A DNA stretch of 64,000 nucleotides from Brevibacterium atlanticum (GTDB lineage: Bacteria > Actinomycetota > Actinomycetes > Actinomycetales > Brevibacteriaceae). The stretch spans positions 434,001 to 498,000 of the forward strand of contig NZ_CP050152.1 in the NCBI RefSeq assembly GCF_011617245.1, written 5' to 3'. Below are positions 21,001 to 30,663 of the stretch, piece after piece. The notes under the pieces are model-generated. The model did no database searches, was not told the origin of the DNA, and was given only the letters and a program-made list of their open reading frames with translations. The stretch's first letter is position 1. Every line of letters starts with the position of its first letter. Made by a program: the position numbers and the translations under genes.

Positions 21001-21064
21001 CCAGCTTGGTGAAACTGCAGCAGCTTGGCCCCTGCACCAAGCTGTTGCAGTTTCACCGAGCTGG
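21001..21064. repeat. long inverted repeat (28-nt arms, 8-nt loop)
   Basis: Positions 21001-21028 and 21037-21064 are reverse complements with two mismatches, around the loop CCCCTGCA. Each arm contains GTGAAACTGCA and ends in CAGCTTGG at the loop side. It lies in the gap between two minus-strand genes, has no T-run and is far longer than a normal terminator. It could be a mobile palindromic element or an mRNA processing/attenuation structure. Confidence 0.85.
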
Positions 21065-21142
21065 TGCGGAAGAGTGCGGCGGTGGGGGAGCTTGGTGCTG
21101 ATGATGGAACGTGCCCATTTCGGCATCGCGGCGCTCCGCCCA

Positions 21143-22597
21143 TCACTCCGCGAGGCCGGCGAGGTGCGAGCCGAAGCGGGCGAGCAGACTTGTCCGCTTC
21201 GCCCCGGTGGCCCGCTCCCAGGCGTCGGCGATGCCGAAGATCCTGTACATCGAACGGATGCCCAGCCACCGAATCGGCTCGGGCTCCCACTGGCCCGAGA
21301 AGTGGTCGTTCCACGGCAGTGCCGTCAGCGGGGTCGCCTTGCCGGACGCGCGGTCGAGGAGGGTTCTGGCCGCCAGGTGCGTGGCCGTCACCCCGTGTCC
21401 GGCGTACCCGCGGGCCACACCGATCCGCTGTTCGGGGTCGAAGAAGATGCCCGCGCACCAGTCCCTGGTCACCCCGAGCGCGCCGCGCCAGGAATGCGCG
21501 ATGTCGAATTCGAGCTCGGGGAAGAGTGAGGACAGGCGCCCGGCCAGGAGGTCGACCACCTCGGCGGGGACCTCGCCGTCTCCGGGCAGACCTGAGCCGT
21601 ATGCATAAGGTGCCCCGCGCCCGCCGATCGCGATCCGATCATCGGCGGTGCGCTGAGCGTAGATGAACGTGTGCGCGGTGTCGCCGAGGCATTCTCGGCC
21701 CTCCCAACCGATGGTTTCCCACACTGGGGCCGGGAGCGGTTCGGTCGCGATCATGGACGAGAACACAGGGATGACCTGGCGTCCCTGCAGTCCGGGGAGG
21801 TCTCCGGTGACGGTGTCGGAATAGCCTTCGAGGCAGACGAAGACCGTGTTCCCGGTGACCTGTCCGCGGGTCGTTGAGACGACGCCCTTGCCGATGTGCC
21901 CGGCCGCGGTGTCCTCGCAGATCGTCACTCCCTGTTCGCGTAGGACTCGGGCGAGACCGCGGGTGAGCAGGGCCGGGTCGATCGCGGCGGTGGCGGGGAA
22001 GTAGAGGCTGCCGAGGGCTCCATCGACATCGATGCGGGCACGCGTGGCCTCGGCGTCGAGGAACTGCATGTCCTCGGGTCCGTAGCCGAACTGCTCATTG
22101 CCTGCCTGGAGATCGCGCAGACGAGACATCCCGGCTTCGGACTGGGCGATGTCGATGTGGCCGCCGCGGACTTGGTGGGCGTCGATGCCCTCGGTCTCGC
22201 AGACGTCGAGGACACCGTCGATCGAGTCGAAGAGAGCGGACTGAAATGCACGGACACTGGTGGTCCCATCGAGCCCGGCGGACCCGACCGGTCCGGTCGG
22301 ATCGGTCGCGCGGGCACGGTCGACCGCCTCGGCGTATTTCATCCGATTGCCGGGAAGCAGAGTCGACAGCCAGCCGCCGTTGCGTCCCGAGGCACCGTAG
22401 CCGATGTGGTTGGCTTCGATGATCGTGATCGCCCAATCCGGGTGAGCCTGCCGCGCATAGTAGGCCGACCACAGGCCGGTGAGTCCGCCGCCGACGATGA
22501 TGAGGTCCTGCTTTTCGGTGGGCAGCGGGGACGGGGAGGCGTGTGTGGGCGGTGATTGGGTCAGCCAGTGGGAGGCCTCGCCGTTGAGGTGGGACAC
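21143..22597 (-). CDS. FAD-dependent oxidoreductase (DadA/PuuB-like)
   Basis: The 484-residue protein carries the N-terminal Rossmann motif LIIVGGGLTGLWSAYYA (about 33-49) and the DAO-family YGASGRNGGWLS segment (about 68-79), which positions FAD. Its C-terminal part has RGYAGHGVTATHLAART, the second FAD-contacting Gly motif. Relatives oxidise gamma-glutamylputrescine or D-amino acids and release imine plus H2O2. The N-terminal extension of about 30 residues is usual for the PuuB-like group. It is followed downstream by an aminotransferase, and possibly both act on the same amine. About 250 bp upstream holds its promoter and nothing else recognisable. Confidence 0.9.
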   Translation of the reverse strand: MSHLNGEASHWLTQSPPTHASPSPLPTEKQDLIIVGGGLTGLWSAYYARQAHPDWAITIIEANHIGYGASGRNGGWLSTLLPGNRMKYAEAVDRARATDPTGPVGSAGLDGTTSVRAFQSALFDSIDGVLDVCETEGIDAHQVRGGHIDIAQSEAGMSRLRDLQAGNEQFGYGPEDMQFLDAEATRARIDVDGALGSLYFPATAAIDPALLTRGLARVLREQGVTICEDTAAGHIGKGVVSTTRGQVTGNTVFVCLEGYSDTVTGDLPGLQGRQVIPVFSSMIATEPLPAPVWETIGWEGRECLGDTAHTFIYAQRTADDRIAIGGRGAPYAYGSGLPGDGEVPAEVVDLLAGRLSSLFPELEFDIAHSWRGALGVTRDWCAGIFFDPEQRIGVARGYAGHGVTATHLAARTLLDRASGKATPLTALPWNDHFSGQWEPEPIRWLGIRSMYRIFGIADAWERATGAKRTSLLARFGSHLAGLAE

Positions 22598-22845
22598 GGA
22601 TCTTCTCCTGTGATCGTCGGTGGCCGCTCGTCGGGCCGCATTCGCCGGTGCACTGGGGTGTCGGTCGGCGGTGACGGAGCGTACGGAATCATGTCTATCT
22701 CACGCTCCCGGCGAAGTAAATGGTTGTCGACCAGCGTTTTGCCATATGAAATCGGTGCATTGACGTTCTGATTCCATGGGTTGTGCTGGCTCGTGTCGTC
22801 GGAACCTGCTCAGGCTGACTGGCCGGTGTCAGACTGGCCGTCCTC

Positions 22846-23667
22846 TCACAGTCCGGTTCGGTGACGCACCCACACATTGGGTTCGACGTAGACCGCGCTG
22901 CCATGGTCGACATCGCAGAGCACAGGCGCGAGTGCTCCAGGAACGTCGACCGGCCCGGAAGTATCGAAGGGCAGTCCCGTCCATGACCGCCATTCGTCGA
23001 GAGTTCCGGGGATGACCATGGCGCGATGGGCCACACCGTCGATCGTGCCGCCGGCGCGGACATGAGTGCGCAGCCATGGGTCGACGGGCAGCCCGTCGTC
23101 CCTGGTCCTGAAGGCGTATGAGTCCATCGTTTCGTGGATGTCGGTCTTCCCATTCGGGCGAACCGGGACGACCACCTCGGCGAATCCGCGGTCGCGAGCG
23201 TGGTCTCGCAGAGCTGCAAGGATCGTTCCCGACAGGCCCAGGCCCTGTCGATCGGAGCGGACGAAGATCTCCAGTGCAGCCAGGGTGTCAGTCGATTCTC
23301 CGAGCAGTTCGGCCCGGAATCCACGGCGAATCGCTCCGTCCCATCCGTCCTCAGGCAGGCTTTCGCCGCCGAGGCGGAACGGTATCGAATGTGCCTTTCC
23401 GACGATCTCGTCGACAGCAGTGTGGGCGAGGAGCACATAGTCGGCGAAGAGATCGAGAACATCTCGCGCATAGTAGAGGTTCCCGATGGGGTCGTGCCGC
23501 ATGAACTCGGGCCAGGTGTTCTCCAAGGACGCGAATTCTTCTGTGAGGTCTGGGCGGTCGCCTCGGTGATGGGTAGGGTGAGGCGGAGGGGTAACGCGGC
23601 CGGATGACGCGGCGGCGGAAAGACGGACGGTCAGTTCGCGTGAGTCTCGCAGAGTGTCTTGATCCAC
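22846..23667 (-). CDS. GNAT-family acetyltransferase-like protein
   Basis: A 273-residue reading starts at GTG (23667); the ATG at 23712 is an alternative, overlapping the upstream gene more. The middle holds the acetyl-CoA-binding GNAT motif A region (EIFVRSDRQGLGLSGTILAALRDHA, about residues 132-156). The C-terminal half is an extra domain of unknown role (DVDHGSAVYVEPNVWVRH end). The substrate is unknown. It overlaps the small upstream gene by some 37 bases, suggesting translational coupling. Confidence 0.75.
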   Translation of the reverse strand: MDQDTLRDSRELTVRLSAAASSGRVTPPPHPTHHRGDRPDLTEEFASLENTWPEFMRHDPIGNLYYARDVLDLFADYVLLAHTAVDEIVGKAHSIPFRLGGESLPEDGWDGAIRRGFRAELLGESTDTLAALEIFVRSDRQGLGLSGTILAALRDHARDRGFAEVVVPVRPNGKTDIHETMDSYAFRTRDDGLPVDPWLRTHVRAGGTIDGVAHRAMVIPGTLDEWRSWTGLPFDTSGPVDVPGALAPVLCDVDHGSAVYVEPNVWVRHRTGL

Positions 23668-23972
23668 CGGGAGCGAGTTCGTGGTCCGACGGTCGAGCCG
23701 GTGGCTCCGCATACTTCACACGTGGATAGGGACTCATCTTCTGCTGACCTGACCAGGTCATTCACCGTGTCCCAATCGCTCGGGTCGATGCTCATCGAGT
23801 CATAGTAGAACCGAAGCGCGCCGAACTTCTCTTTGATCTGCTCCGCCTTGTAATTCGGAGCGATCGCAGCGATTCTGCTGTCCAACTCCACAATGATCTT
23901 GTGCCAACCGGATTGGCATTCCGGCACGATGCCGTGCCGTCCATAGAACTCGTTGAGCTCTTCCTCGTCCAT
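23631..23972 (-). CDS. small hypothetical protein with CxxC...CxxH cluster
   Basis: The 113-residue protein starts at ATG 23972 after GAGGGATC; an earlier start at 23999 is less likely. It has a helical N-terminal part (GWHKIIVELDSRIAAIAPNY, KFGALRFYYD) and a C-terminal Cys/His set (CEVCG at about 91-95, CETH at about 109-112) that could bind one zinc ion. The family resembles widespread short proteins of unknown function. It is upstream of and overlapping the GNAT gene. Confidence 0.65.
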   Translation of the reverse strand: MDEEELNEFYGRHGIVPECQSGWHKIIVELDSRIAAIAPNYKAEQIKEKFGALRFYYDSMSIDPSDWDTVNDLVRSAEDESLSTCEVCGATGSTVGPRTRSRWIKTLCETHAN

Positions 23973-24242
23973 GATCCCTCGCACTCGACGGCACGCCATC
24001 TACCGACATTATCGTCGGCACAGATGCCACAGTTCCACCACGGTTCGGACTCTCTCATCGTCTGTCGCCTGAGCACCGCGACGCAATTCGCACGGACGTC
24101 GCTGACATATCCCGCCCGGGTGTTCTATCGTGAGTGAACGTTGTGGGCTCGGGTCCCTGCCGGCTCCGACGTGCGACGTCACTGCGTCGTGAAATGTGGC
24201 AGGACGAGACAATGCCCACGACCTTCGACGAAGGAGCCGCTC

Positions 24243-25436
24243 ATGAAGACCGCTCGCCGCTTGGACAACCTCGGCACCGAGACCGCGTTCCGCGTCGCCC
24301 AGGCCGCCGCCGACTGGAAGGCCCGTGGGAACGAGATCTTCCCGTTCCATCTCGGCGATCTCAACTTCCCCCTCGCCGGGCACATCGTCGAGGCGATGGA
24401 GCAGGCCATCCGCGACGGCAAGACCGGGTACTGCCCCGGGCCCGGAATCCCCGAACTCCGGGAGGCGCTCGCCGATGACATCGGCTCACGCCGGGGCATG
24501 ACGATCGACCCCGCCGAGGTGGTCGTGACCACCGGCGGCAAGCCCGTGATCACGAAATTCCTCCAAGCGGTGATGAACCCTGGCGAAGGCGTGCTCTACC
24601 CGAATCCCGGGTTCCCGATCTACGAATCCCAGATCGACTACCTCGGCGGGCAGGCCCTGCCCTACCGCTATATCCCGACCGATGACGGCTTCGCCATCGA
24701 CCTCGATCACCTGCGCGCGTCGATCGATGAGAACACGACGGCGATCATCTACAACGACCTGCAGAACCCGATCTCCGCCGAATCCACGCCCGGCGAGCGG
24801 GAAGCGATCGCCGCGATCGCGCAGGAGTTCGACCTGTGGGTGCTCTCCGACGAGGCGTACTTCGAGATGCGCTACAAGGGGAAGTCCCAGTCGATCGCCG
24901 CGCTGCCGGGAATGGCCGAGCGCACCGTCATCCTATACACGTTCTCGAAGAAGTACGCGATGACCGGTTCCCGGCTCGGCTGCGCCGTCGCACCAACAGA
25001 GGTCGCCGAGGCGATCTCGACGATGAACACCAACGACGAATCCTGCACGAACCAGTACGTGCAGTGGGCAGGCATCGCCGCCCTGCGCGGACCGCAGACG
25101 CCGGTGGGCAAGATGCTCGAGGTGCTGCGCAAACGTCGCGACGCCACCTGCCGTCTGATCAACGAGATCCCCGGCATGAGCGTGGCGACCCCGGGGTCGA
25201 CGTTCTACGTCTTCCCCGATGTCACCGAGGCGATGGAGTCCAAGGGCATCGCGACGCTGTCCGACTTCTCGACCGAAGCCCTGCACGCGACCGGAGTGTC
25301 CTTCTGCACCCGCGAACACTTCGGTTCACCGCAGCCCGGTGAGGACCGGTCCTACATCCGACTTGCGTACTCCGGCATCGACGAGGCCGCGATCTCCAAG
25401 GGCCTCGGACGGCTCAAGGAGTGGATCGAGGGCTGA
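24243..25436 (+). CDS. class I/II pyridoxal-phosphate aminotransferase
   Basis: The 397-residue fold-type I aminotransferase has GYCPGPGIPELREALA near residue 62 and TGGKPVI at about 96. It also has YNDLQNPISAE (Asn for PLP), DEAYFEMRY and the Schiff-base Lys in YTFSKKYAMTGSRLG (about 232-246). It resembles the AspC/aromatic aminotransferase group. The start is fixed by GACGAAGGAGCC before the ATG at 24243; the open frame upstream to 24141 is not used. The 243 bp upstream show no recognisable element. Confidence 0.92.
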   Translation: MKTARRLDNLGTETAFRVAQAAADWKARGNEIFPFHLGDLNFPLAGHIVEAMEQAIRDGKTGYCPGPGIPELREALADDIGSRRGMTIDPAEVVVTTGGKPVITKFLQAVMNPGEGVLYPNPGFPIYESQIDYLGGQALPYRYIPTDDGFAIDLDHLRASIDENTTAIIYNDLQNPISAESTPGEREAIAAIAQEFDLWVLSDEAYFEMRYKGKSQSIAALPGMAERTVILYTFSKKYAMTGSRLGCAVAPTEVAEAISTMNTNDESCTNQYVQWAGIAALRGPQTPVGKMLEVLRKRRDATCRLINEIPGMSVATPGSTFYVFPDVTEAMESKGIATLSDFSTEALHATGVSFCTREHFGSPQPGEDRSYIRLAYSGIDEAAISKGLGRLKEWIEG

Positions 25437-25445
25437 GCCGTCGAG

Positions 25446-25988
25446 TTATGCCCAATTGTGCGCGGCCGGACGTTGCGTACTCGGCAGGGCGTTGTGAAAC
25501 CGCCAGTCGTGGATCCACTCGGGCAGTTCCACGTCGGCCGGTGGTGGTCCGAAGACGCTGATGGCTTCCTCTTTGGACACGGTTCCTGACTCAGAGAGCA
25601 GCCGCGTGGCCACGAAGGCGCGAGCGTAGATCTCTCCCTCGACGACGATTCGGTGCTCGAAGTACACGGCACGCTCATCGACCCCGATGATCCGGGTGTC
25701 GAGGCTGTAGCGCTGGCCGAGTTTGAGTGATTTGCGGAAGCTGATGGTCTCGGCGCTGACGACACCCGTCCAACCCTTGTCGCGGAGCGTGTTCCAGACA
25801 CCGCTGCGCACCAGCACGTCGAGTCGGCCCAGATCCATGATCGAGAAGTACTTGCCGTTGTTGACGTGCATGAAGATGTCGATCTCCGAGGGCCGGACCC
25901 GCAGGGGAAGGGAGTAGGTGTCCCAGATGTCCTGCGTCGGGCGACGGCGCGAGCGGAGCAGCTGCAGAATCATACGCGTAAAGTGCAT
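25446..25988 (-). CDS. hot-dog-fold acyl-CoA thioesterase (4-hydroxybenzoyl-CoA thioesterase type)
   Basis: The 180-residue protein has the hot-dog pattern PLRVRPSEIDIFMHVNNGKYFSIMDLGRLDVLVRSG (about residues 27-63). The Asp/His-Val-Asn-Asn loop of the 4HBT family is altered to E-I-D..H-V-N-N. It probably hydrolyses acyl-CoA or acyl-carrier thioesters. It is convergent with the aminotransferase gene (9-bp gap). A near-palindrome GGTAAGTTATC sits 20-30 bp upstream of the start. Confidence 0.85.
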   Translation of the reverse strand: MHFTRMILQLLRSRRRPTQDIWDTYSLPLRVRPSEIDIFMHVNNGKYFSIMDLGRLDVLVRSGVWNTLRDKGWTGVVSAETISFRKSLKLGQRYSLDTRIIGVDERAVYFEHRIVVEGEIYARAFVATRLLSESGTVSKEEAISVFGPPPADVELPEWIHDWRFHNALPSTQRPAAHNWA

Positions 25989-26007
25989 AGACCCTATGTT
26001 ACTTGAT

Positions 26008-26018
26008 GGTAAGTTATC
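26008..26018. promoter_or_regulatory. candidate operator GGTAAGTTATC before the thioesterase gene
   Basis: An 11-bp near-palindrome (GGTAA-G-TTAtC) lies 20 bp upstream of the thioesterase start. A perfect version, GGTAACTTACC, lies before the lipase gene at 39130-39140. Position and symmetry suggest a repressor site; the regulator is unknown. Confidence 0.4.
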
Positions 26019-26087
26019 TGTGAATCATGGTGCGCTGGTGAGGCCCCGTGCCGGGTCGGGGGTGGGCCGCCTCGGCGAGGGATTGAC

Positions 26088-27020
26088 TCAGTCGTCGGCC
26101 GGCTGCGGTCCGCGGCCGGGGATGAACGGGGATTCCTCGGGCTCGGGGTGTCGCTTGTACTGGACGGCCATGATGATCACGCCCAGTGCCACCGCGCCGA
26201 TCGCGCCCCAGACGTTCGTGCGCAGGCCGAGGATGACGAAGCTCGGGTCGATGCGGATCGACTCCCAGACGATGCGTCCGGCGCCGTACCACATGAGGTA
26301 GACGGCGAAGAGGCGTCCCCACTGGAAGAAGATCTTGCGGCTGAGGTAGAGCAGGACCAGGGCGCCGAGGCTGTTCCAGATGACCTCGTAGAGGAATGTC
26401 GGGTGGAACAGTGTTCCCGGGGGAGTGCCCAGAGGGATCGCCGAGTTGCCGGGGTCGATCTCGAGACCCCAGGGCAGTGTGGTCGGCAGGCCGAAGAGCT
26501 CCTGGTTGAACCAGTTGCCGAAGCGTCCGCAGGCCTGGGCGAGGATGAGGCCCGGGGCCAGAGCGTCGAGCAGCGTGGTGAGTCTGAGGCCGCGCCTGCG
26601 GCACATGATCCACGCGCCGAGGGTGCCGCCGATGAGGGAGCCGAAGATCGCGATTCCGCCCTCCCAGATCGCCCATACGGAACCGGGCTCGAAGATGTTC
26701 CATGGGTTGCGACCGGGGCCGAAGTAGTCCGTGTAGTGCGTGATCACGTGGTAGATCCGGGCGAAGACGATGGCCATCGGCACGGCCAGGGTCGCGATGT
26801 CGAGCACCTGCCAGTCCTCGACTCCGCGGGCGGTGAGGCGACGGTTGGTCAGCACGATCGCGATGATGATGCCCACGAGGATGCACAGTGCGTAGAAGTG
26901 GATCGTCAAGGGGCCGAGTTGGAAGCTCGAGACGCTCGGGCTCGGGATCGCCGCTGAGATGTCGTGCGGAATCGCTGTGGCGCTGGGAGTCAGGGGCGTG
27001 CTCGTGAGGACTGCAGGCAT
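26088..27020 (-). CDS. lgt: prolipoprotein diacylglyceryl transferase
   Basis: The 310-residue polytopic membrane protein transfers diacylglycerol from phosphatidylglycerol to the lipobox Cys of preprolipoproteins. The Lgt signature GRFGNWFNQELFG (about residues 165-177) is intact, as are IHFYALCILVGI (TM1) and the terminal membrane segment with GRIVWESIRID (about 250-260). The C-terminal tail is short and Pro-rich, unlike the long tails of mycobacterial Lgt. It stands alone here, without the trpBA neighbours seen in many actinobacteria. Confidence 0.95.
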   Translation of the reverse strand: MPAVLTSTPLTPSATAIPHDISAAIPSPSVSSFQLGPLTIHFYALCILVGIIIAIVLTNRRLTARGVEDWQVLDIATLAVPMAIVFARIYHVITHYTDYFGPGRNPWNIFEPGSVWAIWEGGIAIFGSLIGGTLGAWIMCRRRGLRLTTLLDALAPGLILAQACGRFGNWFNQELFGLPTTLPWGLEIDPGNSAIPLGTPPGTLFHPTFLYEVIWNSLGALVLLYLSRKIFFQWGRLFAVYLMWYGAGRIVWESIRIDPSFVILGLRTNVWGAIGAVALGVIIMAVQYKRHPEPEESPFIPGRGPQPADD

Positions 27021-27137
27021 GGGGTCAGTCTATTTGCACCAGCCTGAGAGTCTCGTATGCGGCCGGGGAATGCCGCGGTCGCGAAGGGGCTTTCGCTGAA
27101 AATGAGCACACTGGTGCCCTCTGCGCCCAGAGCGCAG

Positions 27138-29210
27138 CTAAAAGTCGAACAGACCGTCGATGATGTCGTCGGTGATGAATCGAGAGTGCAGAACCAGCGC
27201 GCGGGTGGGGTCGATGCTCTCCGGCGGCTTCCAAGCCGGGCGCCCGTCCGGGAGCATGACGACCTCCCAGCCGGACCGGTCCATGAGGTGGTGATGGTGT
27301 GAACAGACAAGGCACATGTTGTTGATGTCGGTGCGGCCGCCCTCGCTGTGGGGCACGACGTGGTTCACATCGCACCACCCAGCAGGAGCGTCGCAGCCGG
27401 GAAAGACGCAGCCGCGATCTCGAGCGGTGATCACTGCGGTCTGCTTCTTGTTGGCGAAGCGGTTCTCCGTCCGAACTTCCACGGTTCTCGCGATTTCGTC
27501 CATCAGGTGGAAGAAGACAGTGCCGTTGAGCCCGCGGCGGGCAAGGTCGTCCATCGGGAAACGGGCACCCGACCCGGTGGTCGCTTCGCCGATGTTGTTC
27601 GCGAGGTCGGATGCCTTGGCGGTGACGACGAGTGCGTAGGGCGAGCCCTTCTGGGCTTCCTTCATGCTGATACGGGAGATGAGGGTGGCGAAGCGCTCAT
27701 AGATCCAGCTCTTCGCGGTCGGCTGTTCCCGGACGAGGTTGATGGTCGAGCCGTCTTCACGAACACCGTAGCCGTCGGGGAGCGCGGTTGCTGCGTCCAC
27801 AGGGTTCTGCGAGGCTCCGCTGTCCCGGTTGGCTTCGAATACGGCCCACTGCGGGGCGTCGAGGCGGTCGCCGGCAAGAACGGCATCGACCGGCGCGTAT
27901 CGTTCCTCGTCACGATTGTGGTCGGGTCCGACGGTCGCGCCGGAATCGGAGTCTGCGGCCGGAGTCGACCCGGAGGGTGCTGGGTCGGCTGTGGTGGGAG
28001 CCGGACCGGCTGTAGTGAGTGCTGGGTCGGTCGATGGGTCGCCGGCCGCGGGACGTGCGGATTCGATGCGTGAGGTCAGGAGGCCGTGAAGTTCTGCCCC
28101 GGCTACTGGGTCGAGCACGCCCTCGAGCCTCCAATCACCGTTTCGTTTGGGACGTGCGGTGACGAAGTAGGCCGACCGCTCCTTGGCGTCGAGGGGTTCA
28201 GCCCCGTCGGGGTCGATCCTCACGAGCATATGGCGGAAGATGTCGCGCAGCTCATTGACCGTCACGTCCGCCGCATATCGGACGAGGTCGGCTTCGGCCT
28301 TGTCCTTCGTCGCCTGATCGACCCATGCGGGAAGCGCTTTGAGGCACTCCTCGAGGGCGGTGATGTGCTCGGCCGACAGCGTCCCCAAGTGGAACTGCTC
28401 GGCCACCAAGGGGTGTTCGGGTTCGAGGCGCTGCCCGTCGAGGGTCACTCGGCCGCCGAGGCTCTCGGCGAGCCTGGCGCGTCGGTTGGCTTCGCGTCCG
28501 GTCAGGTTGAGACGGCTCTGGATGAGGTCTTTGGGCGTCTTCGCTCCGCTGTCCGTCGGCGTGCCGACTCGTTCGTAGACCGACAGAGCCAGGGTGGACA
28601 GGGAATCGCTGAGTCGACGGAGCGCTTCAGCGCCGTCGATGACGTGCAGTGCCTCGTTCGGTCCCATGGGGCGGTCGAACGTGCGCAGCTTCTCGTCAAG
28701 ACCGGTCAGCGAAGTGATGGCGTCGGTGATCTCGGGTGCGCAGTCGGCGAGGTCGCTCCATGTGGTGTCGGGCAGGAGCGGGTGGCGCGACGTCCGCTGA
28801 GCGGCTGCAGCATCGTCGGACGCTTCTTTCCGCGCGGGCTCGTCGTCTTCCCATGCGGGTTCATTGTCGCCGGGGTCCGTAGGGGGTCCCGGGGTGATGG
28901 TGCCGTTCTCTGTTTCTTCTGACCACGGGGGAGAACCCGCGTCTTCGTCCGCAGTATTGCCGGCGTCTGCGGCGGCTGACTCCAGTGGTTCGGTGGGGAC
29001 CGGATCCAGGGCATCGAACACCTCGGCGAAGGGGTGTCCGGTGAGATCGAGGCCGGCGGCTCTGAGCTGCTCTCTCAGAGAGGGGAGGTCCGGCGTGGTG
29101 TCGCTCGGCCCGATCTTCGGCCTATTGCCCGCATCGCTGCGCGAGCCGGAATCGGTGCGCCGAGCACGCCGATTCGACTTACGTCGCTTGCGATCGGGAG
29201 TGTAGGTCAC
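27138..29210 (-). CDS. DUF222 / HNH endonuclease protein (13E12 family)
   Basis: The 690-residue protein begins with a basic region (KRRKSNRRARR) and an acidic Pro-rich N-terminal part (about 20-145). The DUF222 domain follows (about 155-360, with GREANRRARLAESLGGR and LAEQFHLGTLSAEHI), then a disordered Ser/Pro/Ala insert (about 385-440). The C-terminal HNH domain reads DRGCVFPGCDAPAGWCDVNHVVPHSEGG (about 601-628) and ends NNMCLVCSHHHHLMDR. The HNH Cys/His set is complete. Such genes are multicopy in Brevibacterium, mycobacteria and relatives and their role is unsettled. Possible mobile or selfish behaviour is inference. The 330-bp upstream gap is strikingly AT-rich. Confidence 0.92.
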   Translation of the reverse strand: MTYTPDRKRRKSNRRARRTDSGSRSDAGNRPKIGPSDTTPDLPSLREQLRAAGLDLTGHPFAEVFDALDPVPTEPLESAAADAGNTADEDAGSPPWSEETENGTITPGPPTDPGDNEPAWEDDEPARKEASDDAAAAQRTSRHPLLPDTTWSDLADCAPEITDAITSLTGLDEKLRTFDRPMGPNEALHVIDGAEALRRLSDSLSTLALSVYERVGTPTDSGAKTPKDLIQSRLNLTGREANRRARLAESLGGRVTLDGQRLEPEHPLVAEQFHLGTLSAEHITALEECLKALPAWVDQATKDKAEADLVRYAADVTVNELRDIFRHMLVRIDPDGAEPLDAKERSAYFVTARPKRNGDWRLEGVLDPVAGAELHGLLTSRIESARPAAGDPSTDPALTTAGPAPTTADPAPSGSTPAADSDSGATVGPDHNRDEERYAPVDAVLAGDRLDAPQWAVFEANRDSGASQNPVDAATALPDGYGVREDGSTINLVREQPTAKSWIYERFATLISRISMKEAQKGSPYALVVTAKASDLANNIGEATTGSGARFPMDDLARRGLNGTVFFHLMDEIARTVEVRTENRFANKKQTAVITARDRGCVFPGCDAPAGWCDVNHVVPHSEGGRTDINNMCLVCSHHHHLMDRSGWEVVMLPDGRPAWKPPESIDPTRALVLHSRFITDDIIDGLFDF

Positions 29211-29540
29211 TGGCTCGAGCTCCGTTCTCCATTGAAGGTCTCTTTCTCAAATTCTAGTGCTTATCGAAAGCAGAAGCAATAGCAGATTCGAAAAAACATC
29301 GAATATAAATCCGATGTACTAACATCTATGATTCGCAGCGTCCGTAGGGTAGAGAATCTGCGCTCATGACTGTCGTGATGATCGGATGATCGAGTCCGTG
29401 AAGATTCACGATAGACGGCGGTAGTGACATGAGCGCCGGGTCTCGGCGGTGTGGAGCGGGCCGCAGATGAGAAGTGGCACCGGAGTCCACCGGACGATGG
29501 GAAAGTGCGAATCAACAGTGCGATGGGAAGATAGGGGACC
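29211..29540. promoter_or_regulatory. AT-rich divergent intergenic region (DUF222/HNH - LysR)
   Basis: This 330-bp gap holds no gene. Its part from about 29245 to 29340 is AT-rich against the GC-rich background and carries an inverted repeat ACATCG-N10-CGATGT (29296-29317). It should hold the promoters of both divergent genes; the low GC may mark an insertion point of the DUF222/HNH gene. Confidence 0.5.
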
Positions 29541-30458
29541 ATGGGACTCGATTTCACCCTCGTGCAGCTGCGCTACTTCCAGGAGGTCGCGCGGCGCGAG
29601 CATATGACCGAGGCGGCCAAGCACCTCAACGTCACCCAGTCCGCGATCTCGACAGCGATGGCGCAGCTCGAACGCACGTTGGGGCTCGACCTCTTCATTC
29701 GGCAGCGCAACCGGTCGGTGGTGCTCTCGCCCGCCGGGAAGCGATTCCTCTCAGAGGTCACGCCTTTCCTCGAAGCCTCCGACAACCTCGGCGAGACTGC
29801 CTTGGGCCTCTCCCGTCATCTCAGCGGTGACCTCACGGTCGGAGTCTTCTCGCCGATCGCGCCCACCCGCCTGCCGCTCATCCACGACGAATTCGAAAAG
29901 CGCTACCCGGACGTTCGGGTCAACTACCTCGAAGCGGATCTCCATGAACTCCAGCAGGCGCTCGTCGCGGGACACTGCGATATCGCGCTGACCTACACCT
30001 TGGGTCTGACCGACCGGTTCGACACCTACCTCATCGATGTCGTGCGACCACACGCGCTCGTCTCGCTCAGCCACCGCCTCGGTGGAGGTGGGGAAGGTCC
30101 GCGCCCGATCCGATTGGAGGAACTCGCCGAAGAGGACTACATCCAACTCGATCTGCCCTTCAGTCGGCAGTACTACGACGAACTCTTCCGCATCGCCGGT
30201 GTCACTCCGAAGGTGCGACATCGGTTCTCCGGATACGAGACCGTGCGTTCGTTTGTCGCGATGGGACTCGGGTACTCCATGCTCAGTCAGAGCGTGTCGT
30301 CAGGGACGTATATCGGTTCCAAGACCGTCGATGTGCCGCTGCTCGATGATTTCCCCAGCATCGATCTCGCTCTCGTCTGGCCGACCGAGCTGCGGTTGAG
30401 TCGACGGGCGCAGGCGTTCTGTGAGCTGACTCGGGAGATCCTCGGTCCCGAGGGGTGA
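29541..30458 (+). CDS. LysR-family transcriptional regulator
   Basis: The 305-residue LysR regulator has the N-terminal HTH (LRYFQEVARREHMTEAAKHLNVTQSAISTAMAQLE, about 9-43) followed by the periplasmic-binding-protein-like effector domain (about 90-300). The start has GGAAGATAGGGGACC upstream. It is immediately upstream of and in the same direction as the permease/carbamoylase/amidase genes, which it probably controls. The effector may be an amide or N-carbamoyl compound (inference). Confidence 0.92.
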   Translation: MGLDFTLVQLRYFQEVARREHMTEAAKHLNVTQSAISTAMAQLERTLGLDLFIRQRNRSVVLSPAGKRFLSEVTPFLEASDNLGETALGLSRHLSGDLTVGVFSPIAPTRLPLIHDEFEKRYPDVRVNYLEADLHELQQALVAGHCDIALTYTLGLTDRFDTYLIDVVRPHALVSLSHRLGGGGEGPRPIRLEELAEEDYIQLDLPFSRQYYDELFRIAGVTPKVRHRFSGYETVRSFVAMGLGYSMLSQSVSSGTYIGSKTVDVPLLDDFPSIDLALVWPTELRLSRRAQAFCELTREILGPEG

Positions 30459-30663
30459 CCCGCTGCTGCGGGTGCGCCGGCCCCCGCGCTGGGAGCGCCG
30501 TGATCCGTCCCTGCGGGTGAGGACCGATCCACACCGGTGGATGTGCGCAATACACCCATCTCATCAATTGAATCTATGGCGAGCTTCAACAGTATCTGTT
30601 GGACTCATGTGGCGTGGATCGCAAAGATGGTGGAAATCATCCCGCGACCTGAGGAGATCTCGG

